64,000 nucleotides of DNA, from the NCBI RefSeq assembly GCF_002812985.1, contig NZ_PGCP01000002.1, forward strand, positions 1-64,000, given 5' to 3'. The notes beneath the pieces were generated by a model. That model made no database searches, was not told where the DNA came from, and saw only the letters and a list, made by a program, of their open reading frames with translations. The DNA is from Aeromonas lusitana (lineage in GTDB: Bacteria; Pseudomonadota; Gammaproteobacteria; Enterobacterales; Aeromonadaceae). Shown here one piece after another: positions 46,219 through 56,394 of the stretch. Both the position numbers and the translations under genes were made by a program. Each line of letters opens with the position of its first letter. Within the stretch, counting starts at the first letter, position 1.

Positions 46219-46407
46219 ATGCTGACATCCGTGTTGATGGGATTGGGGCTGTTGCTGCTGTTTGAGGGGTTAGGGCCCTTGCTGGCGCCGAAGGCCTGGC
46301 AGCAGATGCTGCGACTGATGAGCGATCAGCCACCGGAGCAGCTGCGCCGCATCGGCGGCTGTCTGGTGGTGGCCGGCGCCGTCATCCTCTGGGCGCTCGG
46401 CCACTGA
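46219..46407 (+). CDS. DUF2065 family small membrane protein (YjeT-like)
   Basis: A 62-aa protein with two hydrophobic segments (about 3-24 and 45-60) and the conserved motif LEGLGPLLAPKAW-type region seen here as FEGLGPLLAPKAWQQML. E. coli yjeT also follows hflC, which supports the call. SD AAGGAGAGG is 3 nt before the ATG. Function unknown. Confidence 0.9.
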   Translation: MLTSVLMGLGLLLLFEGLGPLLAPKAWQQMLRLMSDQPPEQLRRIGGCLVVAGAVILWALGH

Positions 46408-46464
46408 GGCGGCTGGGCACAGCCCAGCGACCGGGGCGCCCTGTGCTGACCAACAGCGCCGATC

Positions 46465-46492
46465 AAAAAAGAGGCCCCTGGGCCTCTTTTTT
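46465..46492. terminator. bidirectional terminator between the DUF2065 gene and ispB
   Basis: GAGGCCC (46471-46477) and GGGCCTC (46480-46486) flanked by A6 and T6. It serves both convergent genes. Confidence 0.88.
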
Positions 46493-46512
46493 ATGCGCAG
46501 CAGATGAGCTGG

Positions 46513-47484
46513 TCAGGCGCTGCGTTGCACCGCCATCTCGGCCAGGGTGGCCAGCGCCTGCTTGTGCTCAGAGTCAGGCAGGATGGCGAGGGCGGCGATG
46601 GCCTTGTCGGCCTCTTCCCGGGCGCGTTGGCGGGAATATTCGAGGGCACCGGTGCGATCCAGGATGGCCAGGATCTGGTCTAAGTGATCCATGCCGTTGC
46701 GATGTTCGATAGCATCGCGCACCAGCTGGCGCTCCTCGGGGGAGCCGACCGCCATGGCCCGCAGCAGGGGCAGGGTGGGTTTGCCTTCGGCCAGGTCGTC
46801 GCCGACGTTCTTGCCCATCTCATCGCTCTGGGAGCAGTAGTCCATGACATCGTCGATGATCTGGAAGGCGGTGCCCAGATACTTGCCGTAATCTGTCATG
46901 GCCTGCTCGACGGACGCAGGCTGATGGGTCAGCACGGCGGCGAGGCGGGTGGCGGCCTCGAACAGCTTGGCGGTCTTGCAGTAGATGACCGTCATGTAGC
47001 TCTCTTCCGTGGTGTCCGGATCGTTGCAGTTCATCAACTGCAGCACTTCCCCCTCGGCGATGGTGTTGGTGGCGTCGGCCAGAATCTCCATCACTTTCAG
47101 GTTGGAGAGCTCGCTCATCATCTGGAAGGAGCGGCTGTAGAGGTAATCACCGACCAGCACGCTGGCGGCGTTGCCAAACATGGCGTTGGCGGTCTCCCGA
47201 CCACGGCGCAGGTCCGATTCGTCGACCACGTCGTCGTGCAGCAGGGTGGAGGTGTGAATGAATTCGATGATGGCGGCCAGTTTCAGGTGATCTTCACCTT
47301 CATAACCCAGTGCGCGGGCGGCCATGACTGTCAGCATGGGGCGCATCCGTTTTCCGCCTGCACTGACAATGTAGAAACCCAGTTGGTTGATCAGACTGAC
47401 ATCGGACTGGAGTCTCGCCAGGATCAGTTCATTGACCGCCGTCATGTCGGCGGCACAGAGCGCACGGATAGTCTGTTGGTCCAT
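46513..47484 (-). CDS. ispB: octaprenyl diphosphate synthase
   Basis: Trans-prenyltransferase that makes the octaprenyl tail of ubiquinone and menaquinone. The product is 323 aa. The two Asp-rich motifs are LLHDDVVDESDLRRG and FQIIDDVMDYCS; GGKRMRP is the IPP-binding region. It is divergent from rplU, as in E. coli. The SD is weak. Confidence 0.97.
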   Translation of the reverse strand: MDQQTIRALCAADMTAVNELILARLQSDVSLINQLGFYIVSAGGKRMRPMLTVMAARALGYEGEDHLKLAAIIEFIHTSTLLHDDVVDESDLRRGRETANAMFGNAASVLVGDYLYSRSFQMMSELSNLKVMEILADATNTIAEGEVLQLMNCNDPDTTEESYMTVIYCKTAKLFEAATRLAAVLTHQPASVEQAMTDYGKYLGTAFQIIDDVMDYCSQSDEMGKNVGDDLAEGKPTLPLLRAMAVGSPEERQLVRDAIEHRNGMDHLDQILAILDRTGALEYSRQRAREEADKAIAALAILPDSEHKQALATLAEMAVQRSA

Positions 47485-47624
47485 AAGTCTCGTAACGTGA
47501 CGGCAGCAATTACTGCGTTTTTAGCAATGGCGGGGATTCTACACGATTTCACAATGGGTTACAGTTAAGCGTTTATTCACGGCGGCAGATATGCGCACAA
47601 AATAAACTTTTTGCTAAATTGGCC

Positions 47625-47653
47625 TTGCCTGAGCAAATCGATTTGCGTAGAAT
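47625..47653 (+). promoter_or_regulatory. rplU-rpmA promoter
   Basis: -35 TTGCCT (47625-47630), a 17-nt spacer and -10 TAGAAT (47648-47653). Transcription would start near 47660, leaving a leader of about 67 nt before rplU. Confidence 0.65.
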
Positions 47654-47726
47654 GCCGGCCCATTGTTATAGGTTTTTGCGCGTGTCTGGCCTTGAGCAAA
47701 AGACACGCCTTTACGGAGTTAATCAA

Positions 47727-48038
47727 ATGTACGCGGTATTCCAAAGCGGCGGAAAACAACACCGTGTGGCCGAAGGTCAAATCGTTCGTCTGGAAAAGCT
47801 GAACGTTGAGACTGGCGCTACCATCGACTTCAACGAAGTTCTGATGGTTGCTGCAGGCGACACTTTTAAAGTAGGTGCTCCTTTCGTTGAAGGTGGCAAG
47901 GTTGTAGCTGAAGTTGTGGCTCACGGCCGTGGCGAGAAAGTGACTATCGTCAAGTTCCGTCGTCGTAAGCACCATCGTAAGCAAGCGGGCCACCGTCAGT
48001 GGTTCACTGAAGTCAAAATCACTGGCATCAGCGCTTAA
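47727..48038 (+). CDS. rplU: 50S ribosomal protein L21
   Basis: Large-subunit ribosomal protein of 103 aa beginning [14 protein letters not shown]; the C-terminal basic segment ([19 protein letters not shown]) contacts 23S rRNA. ATG 47727 follows ACGGAGTT; the frame upstream is open but not translated. First gene of rplU-rpmA; codon use is of the highly expressed type. Confidence 0.98.
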   Translation: MYAVFQSGGKQHRVAEGQIVRLEKLNVETGATIDFNEVLMVAAGDTFKVGAPFVEGGKVVAEVVAHGRGEKVTIVKFRRRKHHRKQAGHRQWFTEVKITGISA

Positions 48039-48055
48039 TTAGAGGAGTCCGATAG

Positions 48056-48313
48056 ATGGCACACAAAAAAGCTGGCGGTTCATCCCGCAACGGTCGCGAT
48101 TCTGAAGCTAAACGCCTTGGCGTGAAGCGTTTCGGCGGCGAAACAGTTCTGGCAGGCAGCATCATCGTTCGTCAGCGTGGCACCAAGTTCCACCCTGGCA
48201 CCAACGTTGGCCTGGGCACCGACCACACTCTGTTCGCTACTGCGACCGGTAAAGTGTTGTTCGAAGTTAAAGGTCCGCAGAACCGTAAGTACGTCAGCAT
48301 CGTTGCTGAGTAA
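48056..48313 (+). CDS. rpmA: 50S ribosomal protein L27
   Basis: An 85-aa ribosomal protein near the peptidyl-transferase centre. It starts [20 protein letters not shown], with the flexible N-terminal tail reaching the P site. It lies 17 nt after rplU with SD AGAGGAG, and a terminator follows. Confidence 0.98.
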   Translation: MAHKKAGGSSRNGRDSEAKRLGVKRFGGETVLAGSIIVRQRGTKFHPGTNVGLGTDHTLFATATGKVLFEVKGPQNRKYVSIVAE

Positions 48314-48332
48314 TTACGGACCGCAAGGATCC

Positions 48333-48360
48333 AAAGCCCCGCCAACAGGCGGGGCTTTTG
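48333..48360 (+). terminator. rplU-rpmA terminator
   Basis: AAAGCCCCGCC (48333-48343) and GGCGGGGCTTT (48348-48358) form an 11-bp stem with an AACA loop, followed by T's. obgE therefore probably has its own promoter as well. Confidence 0.9.
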
Positions 48361-48493
48361 TTTTTCTGATGAGTTTGACGAAAAAGCGGCACGCGGATGC
48401 GGCGGCGAAGACGGGCCTGATCGGCCAGATGCGTCTCGCCCGCAGGGGTCTGTACCACTATAATTGCGTATCGGTTTTTCGAATTGAAGGTGA

Positions 48494-49705
<1,212 letters not shown>

Positions 49706-49724
49706 TTTCTCCCGCTCACGACGA

Positions 49725-49757
49725 AACCGGAGCCTGGCAACAGGCTCCGGTTTTTTT
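49725..49757 (+). terminator. obgE terminator
   Basis: AACCGGAGCCTG (49725-49736) and CAGGCTCCGGTT (49741-49752) form a 12-bp stem with a GCAA loop and a T7 run. Confidence 0.93.
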
Positions 49758-50075
49758 ATGGGAAGCGCGACGGGATCACCATATAGATATATTTCTCATG
49801 CCACTTATTGCCTGCCTATCGAGACTGATTATACTGCGCGCCTGAACTTAACCATTTTGAAACAATATGCTAACCAATCGATTTGAATTGATATGCATAT
49901 CTGTTTTGGTTTGTTCTGATGGATGGTTTGTCTGTAGAAATATTTATGCTTGGAATAATCCATTAAAAGCTTGTTTGTGCGTTTTTATTGGATATTCTTG
50001 CGCCCGTTTGCCGGGTGAGAGCATGAACATGCAGACGACCTGGCTGAAGGAAAAGTCACATTAAGGCTGTCGATC
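49758..50075 (+). promoter_or_regulatory. A+T-rich upstream region of the YjiH-like gene
   Basis: About 320 bases, clearly richer in A+T than anything nearby, with no supported gene. A 12-bp palindrome GATATGCATATC occurs at 49890-49901. The composition suggests a control region, perhaps bound by nucleoid proteins. A 65-codon frame (49867-50064) lacks an SD. Confidence 0.4.
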
Positions 50076-51446
50076 ATGTTGGAAAAGACCCTGCAGGCCC
50101 CGGCGATCCATACCCGCCGCAACCTGCTGATGTTCCTCGTCCCGTCTCTCATCGGGATCCTGCTGTTTATGACCCCGGTCATCTATGACGGTAACGTCAC
50201 CATTCCCGTCGCCGTGCTGGCGAAACTGGTGCAGACCGTGTTCGCCGATCATCTGGTGGCCGTGGTCAGTGCCATCATCACCACGACCATGCTGATGACG
50301 CTCGTTGCCTGGCTGTTCAAGCCGGCGATCCTGGTGCGTCGCCCCTTCCTCAACAGCCTGTTCAACGTCTCCCCGTTCTGGGCCTGTGTGCGGGTGCTGG
50401 GGGGCGTCTTCGTGCTGCTGACTTTCTTTGAGGCAGGGCCCGAGGCGCTGCGCTCCGGGGCGACCGGTGGCCTGGTGCTGCACGATCTGCTGCCGGTGCT
50501 GTTCTCTGTGTTCATCTTCGCCGGCCTGCTGTTGCCTCTGTTGCTGGACTTCGGCCTGCTGGAGTTTGTCGGCACCATGATGACTCGCATCATGCGGCCG
50601 GTGTTCCGCCTGCCGGGTCGCTCGGCGGTGGACTGCTTTGCCTCCTGGCTCGGCGATGGCAGCGTCGGCATCCTGCTCACCAGCAAGCAGTACGAAGGCA
50701 AGTTCTACACCCAGCGGGAAGCGGCCGTCATCGGCACCACCTTCTCCGCCGTCTCCATCACCTTCTGCCTGGTGGTGATCTCCCAGGTGAGGCTGGAGCA
50801 CATGTTCGTGCCCTTCTACCTGACGGTCTGCCTGGCCGGGGTGGTGGCCGCCATCGTCGTGCCGCGCCTGCCGCCGCTCTCCTGGAAGAAGGATGTCTAC
50901 AGCGATGGCAGCCCCCTGTGCCGCAAGCAGGAGGCGATCCCCCATCAGCACAGCGTGTTGAGTTATGGCTATCAGCGTGCGCTGACCAAGGCCGACAGCA
51001 TGACGAGCCTGGGTGCCGTGGCGCGGGAAGGGGTGAAGAATGCCCTGGACATGGTGTTTGGCGTGCTGCCGGTGGTGATGGCCATCGGTACCTGCGCCCT
51101 GATGCTGGCGGAGCACACCCCTGTGTTCAACTGGCTGGGTGCTCCCTTCGTGCCCTTGCTGGAGCTGCTGCAACTGCCGGAGGCCGAGGCGGCGTCCAAG
51201 ACCATCATGGTCGGCTTCGCGGACATGTTCATCCCGGCTGTGCTGGCCTCCACCATAGAGAGCGACATCACCCGCTTCGTGATCGCCGCCATGTCGGTCA
51301 CCCAGCTCATCTATATGTCGGAAGTGGGCGCCCTGCTGCTTGGCAGCAAGATCCCGGTCAAGCTGTGGGAGCTGTTCGTCATCTTCCTGCTGCGCACCCT
51401 GGTCACCCTGCCGGTCATCGCCGGCGTGGCGCACCTGCTGTTCTAA
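50076..51446 (+). CDS. YjiH family membrane protein (nucleoside-recognition/Gate domain)
   Basis: A 456-aa polytopic inner-membrane protein with about ten hydrophobic helices. It belongs to the YjiH/Gate-domain group, related to the gates of nucleoside transporters and SpmA/SpmB; SWLGDGSVGILLTSKQYEGKFYTQREAAVIGTTFSAVS is typical. The transported substrate is unknown. SD TAAGG lies 9 nt before the ATG. It is a single gene with its own A+T-rich upstream region and a UUCG-loop terminator. Confidence 0.82.
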   Translation: MLEKTLQAPAIHTRRNLLMFLVPSLIGILLFMTPVIYDGNVTIPVAVLAKLVQTVFADHLVAVVSAIITTTMLMTLVAWLFKPAILVRRPFLNSLFNVSPFWACVRVLGGVFVLLTFFEAGPEALRSGATGGLVLHDLLPVLFSVFIFAGLLLPLLLDFGLLEFVGTMMTRIMRPVFRLPGRSAVDCFASWLGDGSVGILLTSKQYEGKFYTQREAAVIGTTFSAVSITFCLVVISQVRLEHMFVPFYLTVCLAGVVAAIVVPRLPPLSWKKDVYSDGSPLCRKQEAIPHQHSVLSYGYQRALTKADSMTSLGAVAREGVKNALDMVFGVLPVVMAIGTCALMLAEHTPVFNWLGAPFVPLLELLQLPEAEAASKTIMVGFADMFIPAVLASTIESDITRFVIAAMSVTQLIYMSEVGALLLGSKIPVKLWELFVIFLLRTLVTLPVIAGVAHLLF

Positions 51447-51469
51447 ATCCACGAGCGTCTCTTCACCGC

Positions 51470-51498
51470 AAAACGGTCAACTTCGGTTGGCCGTTTTT
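51470..51498 (+). terminator. terminator of the YjiH-like gene
   Basis: ACGGTCAAC and GTTGGCCGT pair through one T-G wobble around a TTCG tetraloop (51482-51485), followed by T5. Confidence 0.88.
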
Positions 51499-51542
51499 AT
51501 GGAACTTATTCGACCAAAGTGTGCCTTCTCAATAATCGAAAT

Positions 51543-51556
51543 TTACATTAACGTAA
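51543..51556. promoter_or_regulatory. operator-like inverted repeat upstream of the acyl-CoA synthetase gene
   Basis: TTACATT-AACGTAA is palindromic at 6 of 7 pairs. It lies 64 nt before the ATG, where a repressor of fatty- or amino-acid catabolism could act. The regulator is not identified. Confidence 0.4.
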
Positions 51557-51619
51557 CAACCGTATTTGCATGCCAGCCGAGTCGTGGGCGACCCCAACCC
51601 TCGTGACCAGGAGTCACTC

Positions 51620-53314
51620 ATGTACTCATCCCTCAGCTACCTGGCCGGTCCCAGCGACCAGCCCCTGCTCCACCAGACCATAGGCGATTACCTGCAAGGG
51701 ATAGCTGAGCGCTTTCCCGAGCGGCCAGCTGTGGTGGTGCGTCACCAGCAGATCCGCTGGAACTATCGTGAGTATCTGGCCGAGATAGACAGGGTGGCAC
51801 TGGGGCTGCTGGCGCTCGGCATCCAGCCGGGGGACAGGGTCGGCATCTGGTCACCGAACAACATAGAGTGGTGCCTGGTGCAGTTCGCCACCGCCCGCAT
51901 CGGCGCCATCATGGTCTGCATCAATCCCGCCTATCGCAGCTACGAGCTGGAGTTCGCCATCAACAATGTGGGCTGCCGCGCCCTCATCTGTGCCAGCGGT
52001 TTCAAGGGGACGGACTACCTCGCCATGCTGAGGGAGCTGGCCCCCGAGCTGGCGGAGTGCGAACCCGGCAAGCTTGTCGCCCCCCGTCTGCCGAGCCTGG
52101 GGTTGGTGATCCGGCTCGGCGAGGAGGCAACACCGGGTATGCTCAACTTCGGCGCCGTACAGGCGCTGGGAGGTGAACAGGATCCGGCGAGGCTGGCCCG
52201 GGTCGCGGCCACGCTGAGGCCAGAGGATGCTATCAATATCCAGTTCACCTCGGGCACCACGGGCAATCCCAAGGGGGCGACCTTGAGTCACAGCAACATC
52301 CTCAACAACGGTCAGCAGGTGGCAAGGGGCATGGCCTTCAGCGAGCAGGACAGGCTCTGCATCCCGGTGCCGCTCTATCACTGCTTTGGCATGGTGCTCG
52401 GCAATCTGGTCTGCATCAGTGTGGGGGCCTGCGCCCTGTTTCCCTCGGAGGCGTTCGATCCGGTGGCGACGCTGCAGATGGTGAGTGAGGAGCGCTGCAC
52501 CGCCCTGCACGGGGTACCGACCATGTTCATCGCCGAGCTGGAACTGGCGGATTTCGGCCGCTTCGATCTCTCCTCCCTGCGCACCGGCATCATGGCGGGG
52601 GCCATCTGCCCCGAGCCCCTGATGCGCAAGGTACAGGATTTGATGCACATGACGGAGGTAACCATCGCCTACGGTCAGACCGAGTGCAGCCCCATCAATC
52701 ACATGACCGCCATCGATGCGCCTCTGCACAAGCGGGTGACCACGGTCGGTCGGGCCATAGGACACACGGAGATCAAGCTGCTCGATCCCAGCGGCGAAAT
52801 AGTGCCCATCGGCGAGAAGGGGGAGATCTGCTGTCGCAGCAATGGGGTGATGCAGGGCTACTGGCAGGATCCGGCCAAGACGGCGGCCACCATAGACGAG
52901 GAGGGCTGGTTGCACTCGGGAGACATAGGCATCATGGACGACGAGGGCTATGTGCAAGTCGTCGGGCGCAGCAAGGAGCTGATCATCCGGGGTGGCGAGA
53001 ACGTCTATCCGCGGGAGGTCGAGGACTGGCTCTACGATCACCCGGCGGTGCAGGATGCCGCCGTGTTCGGGGTCGACAGCGAGCGTTATGGTGAGGAGGT
53101 GTGCGCCTGGGTCAAGCTCAGACCGGATCAGGACGTGAGCGAGGAGGATCTCAGGCAGTTTCTCTCTGCCCGCATCGCCTACTTCAAGGTGCCGAGGTAC
53201 ATCCGCTTCGTGGAGGAGTACCCCATGACGGTGACCGGCAAACTGCAGAAGTTCAAGATGCGGGAGACCATGAGTCACTACCTGGCGAGCCCGCCGACCG
53301 AACTCGCTTCCTGA
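51620..53314 (+). CDS. AMP-binding acyl-CoA synthetase
   Basis: A 564-aa adenylate-forming enzyme that activates a carboxylic acid with ATP and CoA. The P-loop-like motif FTSGTTGNPKGATLSH (about 212-227), AYGQTECSP, GWLHSGDIG and the C-terminal Lys motif TVTGKLQKFKMR are present. It resembles medium/long-chain fatty-acyl-CoA ligases of the LcfB/FadD-like type; the acid is not known. ATG 51620 with SD AGGAGTC. It is convergent with the HD-GYP gene. Confidence 0.9.
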   Translation: MYSSLSYLAGPSDQPLLHQTIGDYLQGIAERFPERPAVVVRHQQIRWNYREYLAEIDRVALGLLALGIQPGDRVGIWSPNNIEWCLVQFATARIGAIMVCINPAYRSYELEFAINNVGCRALICASGFKGTDYLAMLRELAPELAECEPGKLVAPRLPSLGLVIRLGEEATPGMLNFGAVQALGGEQDPARLARVAATLRPEDAINIQFTSGTTGNPKGATLSHSNILNNGQQVARGMAFSEQDRLCIPVPLYHCFGMVLGNLVCISVGACALFPSEAFDPVATLQMVSEERCTALHGVPTMFIAELELADFGRFDLSSLRTGIMAGAICPEPLMRKVQDLMHMTEVTIAYGQTECSPINHMTAIDAPLHKRVTTVGRAIGHTEIKLLDPSGEIVPIGEKGEICCRSNGVMQGYWQDPAKTAATIDEEGWLHSGDIGIMDDEGYVQVVGRSKELIIRGGENVYPREVEDWLYDHPAVQDAAVFGVDSERYGEEVCAWVKLRPDQDVSEEDLRQFLSARIAYFKVPRYIRFVEEYPMTVTGKLQKFKMRETMSHYLASPPTELAS

Positions 53315-53325
53315 TCAATGTATAC

Positions 53326-53348
53326 GAGGGCCTGTTGGCCCTCTTCTC
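53326..53348. terminator. terminator between the acyl-CoA synthetase and HD-GYP genes
   Basis: GAGGGCC (53326-53332) and GGCCCTC (53337-53343) around TGTT, then TTCTC on the plus strand. The T-run is weak. Confidence 0.5.
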
Positions 53349-56265
53349 ATGATGAGGCGTGCGTCATGGGGATCACGGTAGTGGATCCCGTGGCCAGCAG
53401 TGCCTGGCACTGGGCCTCGTCCAGCTGTTCCGGGGATAGGAAGCGCTCGGCATAGTCTCGCCAGACGCCACTCTCGATGAAGAGGGTGAACAGCGCCTCG
53501 TCGATGTGCTGCTCGCGCACCATGCTCTGCATGATGGTCAGTGACTGGGAGACCGTCTTGCCCGGTTTGTAGGGGCGATCGCTGGCGGTCAGTGCCTCGA
53601 AGATGTCGGCGATGGCCATGATGCGGGCGGGAATGCTCATCTGGGCGCCCTGCAACTGGCGCGGATAGCCCTTGCCATCCATCCGCTCGTGATGGCCGCC
53701 CGCTATCTCGGGCACCTTGCGCAGGTGATGGGGGAAGGGGAGGCGCTCCAGCATGCGGATGGTCTGGATGATGTGATCGTTGATCTTGTAGCGCTCCTCC
53801 TCGGTGAGGGTACCGCGGCCGATGGCGAGATTGTAGCGCTCCCCCCGGTTGTAGAGGTGGGTGGGGACCTTGACCTTGAAGCCCCAGGGATTGTGCGCGG
53901 TGAGCTGGTCGTGGTCGGGTCTGGGGATCTTGTGCTCCGGCTTGTCGGCCAGCAACGGCTCAAGGCAGGGCAGGGAGGCGGGCGCCTCCCCATGGAGCTT
54001 GAGGGCATCCCGGCTGAGACCAAGCCGGTTATCCAGGGTGCGCAGCCAGGTACGGCTGGCGATGGCGTCGAGCTGTTCCAGTTTCTTGGGATCCATCCAT
54101 TCGCCCCCGAGATTGCACTCGGCGACGAAGGCGAACTCCTTGTCCAGCGCGGACCAGACGGGGGCCACCGCTTCCTGGCTGGCAAGCCGCTCCGCTTCCG
54201 GCAAGCGGGTCGCCAGCGCCTCTATGTAGGCATCGCGCTTGAGCACCTCGAAGCGGGTGCGGATTTCGTGAATGCGGTCGTAGATGGTCTCGAGCTTGGT
54301 GGCCTTGTCGACCACGAACTCGGGGGTGGTGACCTTGCCACAGTCGTGCAGCCAGCTCGCGATGTGAATGGCTTCCCACTCCTCCTCGTTGAGTGTGAAG
54401 TCGCTGAAAGGGCCCTGGCTCTGGGCACAAGCCGCCTCCGTCAGCATACGGGTCAGCTCGGGGACGCGTTGGCAGTGGCCGCCCGTGTAGGGGCTTTTGG
54501 CATCGATGGCGCCGGCGATGAGCTCGATGAAGGCTTCCAGCAACTGCTTTTGCTCCTCCAGCAGGCGCTGGTTCTCGATGGCGGAGGCCGACATGCCGGC
54601 CAGCGCCTCGATGAGACTGGTACGCGCGGCCAGTTCGGCCTCAGAGCAGCTCGGCAGGATCAGCAAGAGGCAACCGATCAGCTCCTGGCGATGGTTGTAG
54701 AGGGGCTCGCTCAGCAACTGACGCTGACCGGGAAAGGGGCCCCAGTCGGCTAGGTATTGCGACCAGTTGTCGGCATCGAGGGGCAGACTGAGCCGCTCGC
54801 TATGGTAGAGACCGCCTAGCAGCTCCGCCTGCCAGTGTACCTTCTCACATTCCAGGGGCTGCTGCTGCCAGATGGCCTGAACCGCTGTCATCTGCTTGTC
54901 TTGCGCCAGATAGAGGCAGCCTCCTTGCGCCTGGGCGGCCGCGACCGTCTCGTGCAGGATCCGGCTGAGCAGGGAGTCGAAGCGGCGCTCGGCCGCCAGT
55001 GCCCGCCCCATGCTCATGAAGTTGCCCAGGGTCAGCCGCATGCCGGACATGGTGCGGGCCAGGTCATCTATCTCCTGAATGGCGGAGCTTGGCCCAGGGC
55101 TGTCACTGAAATCGAAGTGCTGGATCTGCTCGGCCTCCCGGGTCAGCGCCAGCAGGGGGGAGGCGGTGCGCCTCGCTGTGAGCCAGATAACGGGCAGCAG
55201 CAACAGCAGACCGGCCAGGGTCCATGCCAGGTTGTGCAGGGCCTCTTGCCGCGCCTGCGCCGTCAGCGCCTCTGTGGGGACCAGCAGGGCGATATAGAAA
55301 GGTGAACCCTCCCCCAGGGAGGAGAGGTTGACCAGCCAGTTGCTGCGATCATCCGCACTGAGGGTCTGCTCGCTCGGGCCGTGCAGCAGGGTGGGCTGGG
55401 TGGCAATTTGCTGCTGCAGCCTGGTCAGTATGGGGTGATTGAGGGCCGACAGCATGGGCAAACGGCTCAGCTGATCGAAGCTGGGCAATTGCTGGGGATC
55501 AGTTGCCAGCAGGGTGCCAAATTCATCGAATAACACCAGCTGGCTGTGGTTGGGCAGGGCGAGCCCCCCGATCAGGGCTGAGAGTCCCTCGACGCCCGTA
55601 TCCAGCCCGAGTACCGCCCGACGATTGTCGCTCTCCACCGCCAGCGTCATGCCCGGCTCCATGGTGGTGAAGAAGAGGTAGGGGTGGGTCACTATGATGC
55701 CGGTGCGCCAGCGGGCCTCCTTGTACCAGTCACGGCTGCGAGGATCGTAGCGATAATCGGGCATGAGGCGACGCTCGAGCAGGTGCAGCCGTTTGTCAAA
55801 ATAGAGGTATTCCCCCTGGCCCTGGCTCAGGCTCTGTACCAGCAGGTAGCTGGCGGGAGGGGCTTGGTCCAGGCGCTCCTTGGCGCGCGGGGTCAGCTTG
55901 CGGACCAGAAAGAAGTCACCATCCTCATAACCGGCATAGATAGCGCCATAACTGGCACTGTTGGCCAGCACTTCGGCCAGTTGTGGCAGATAAGCGAGAC
56001 GCGCCTCCAGATCCGTCATGGCCGCCAACTGGCCGCTGCGCAGCAGGCTCAGGGACATGCGGGCCGGGCGTTCGTTCAGGTTGAGTGCCAGCGCTAGCTG
56101 ATCTCTGTATTGCTGAAAGCTCTGACGCTCGTGCTCCAGCCCTTGCTGCATGCTCTGCTGGTACTGCAGCAAAATGAGAGCGCCACCCAGCAGGGTGAAC
56201 AGCAGAATGAACAGGGTGGCAATGTGTACATAAAAGGGTCTTCGACCCAGGCTGGCTTTTGTCAT
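53347..56265 (-). CDS. membrane HD-GYP phosphohydrolase with dCache-like and GAF domains
   Basis: A 972-aa protein. Membrane helix 1 (about 15-34), a large periplasmic dCache-like sensor (about 40-340), membrane helix 2 (about 350-370), HAMP, a GAF-like domain (about 430-580), then the HD-GYP domain. His640-Asp641 (SWLHDCGKV) and the HHERMDGKGYP motif (GYP at 866-868) are intact, predicting cyclic-di-GMP hydrolysis. About 150 extra residues lie between the HD and GYP motifs, far more than usual. ATG 56265 with SD AAGGATA; a start seven codons earlier is less likely. Confidence 0.88.
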   Translation of the reverse strand: MTKASLGRRPFYVHIATLFILLFTLLGGALILLQYQQSMQQGLEHERQSFQQYRDQLALALNLNERPARMSLSLLRSGQLAAMTDLEARLAYLPQLAEVLANSASYGAIYAGYEDGDFFLVRKLTPRAKERLDQAPPASYLLVQSLSQGQGEYLYFDKRLHLLERRLMPDYRYDPRSRDWYKEARWRTGIIVTHPYLFFTTMEPGMTLAVESDNRRAVLGLDTGVEGLSALIGGLALPNHSQLVLFDEFGTLLATDPQQLPSFDQLSRLPMLSALNHPILTRLQQQIATQPTLLHGPSEQTLSADDRSNWLVNLSSLGEGSPFYIALLVPTEALTAQARQEALHNLAWTLAGLLLLLPVIWLTARRTASPLLALTREAEQIQHFDFSDSPGPSSAIQEIDDLARTMSGMRLTLGNFMSMGRALAAERRFDSLLSRILHETVAAAQAQGGCLYLAQDKQMTAVQAIWQQQPLECEKVHWQAELLGGLYHSERLSLPLDADNWSQYLADWGPFPGQRQLLSEPLYNHRQELIGCLLLILPSCSEAELAARTSLIEALAGMSASAIENQRLLEEQKQLLEAFIELIAGAIDAKSPYTGGHCQRVPELTRMLTEAACAQSQGPFSDFTLNEEEWEAIHIASWLHDCGKVTTPEFVVDKATKLETIYDRIHEIRTRFEVLKRDAYIEALATRLPEAERLASQEAVAPVWSALDKEFAFVAECNLGGEWMDPKKLEQLDAIASRTWLRTLDNRLGLSRDALKLHGEAPASLPCLEPLLADKPEHKIPRPDHDQLTAHNPWGFKVKVPTHLYNRGERYNLAIGRGTLTEEERYKINDHIIQTIRMLERLPFPHHLRKVPEIAGGHHERMDGKGYPRQLQGAQMSIPARIMAIADIFEALTASDRPYKPGKTVSQSLTIMQSMVREQHIDEALFTLFIESGVWRDYAERFLSPEQLDEAQCQALLATGSTTVIPMTHASS

Positions 56266-56371
56266 GGACGTATCCTTGTCCCACACACAATCATCATAGT
56301 GAGCAACTATTCAGTGTGTCCGAAGGATGACAAAAAACACAATTACCGACAGAGGATTATTCGAGGGGAGA

Positions 56372-56388
56372 CGGCCCCGACGGGGCCG
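56372..56388 (-). terminator. hairpin after the DUF1842 gene
   Basis: CGGCCCC and GGGGCCG separated by GAC; no T-run on the minus strand (TCTCCCC follows). It may protect the mRNA end or be a weak terminator. Confidence 0.4.
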
Positions 56389-56394
56389 CCTGAG

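Noticed and set aside
49867-50064. A 65-codon frame in the A+T-rich gap before the YjiH-like gene
   Set aside because: No SD, Cys/Ile-rich composition set by the base bias, and overlap with the likely promoter region.
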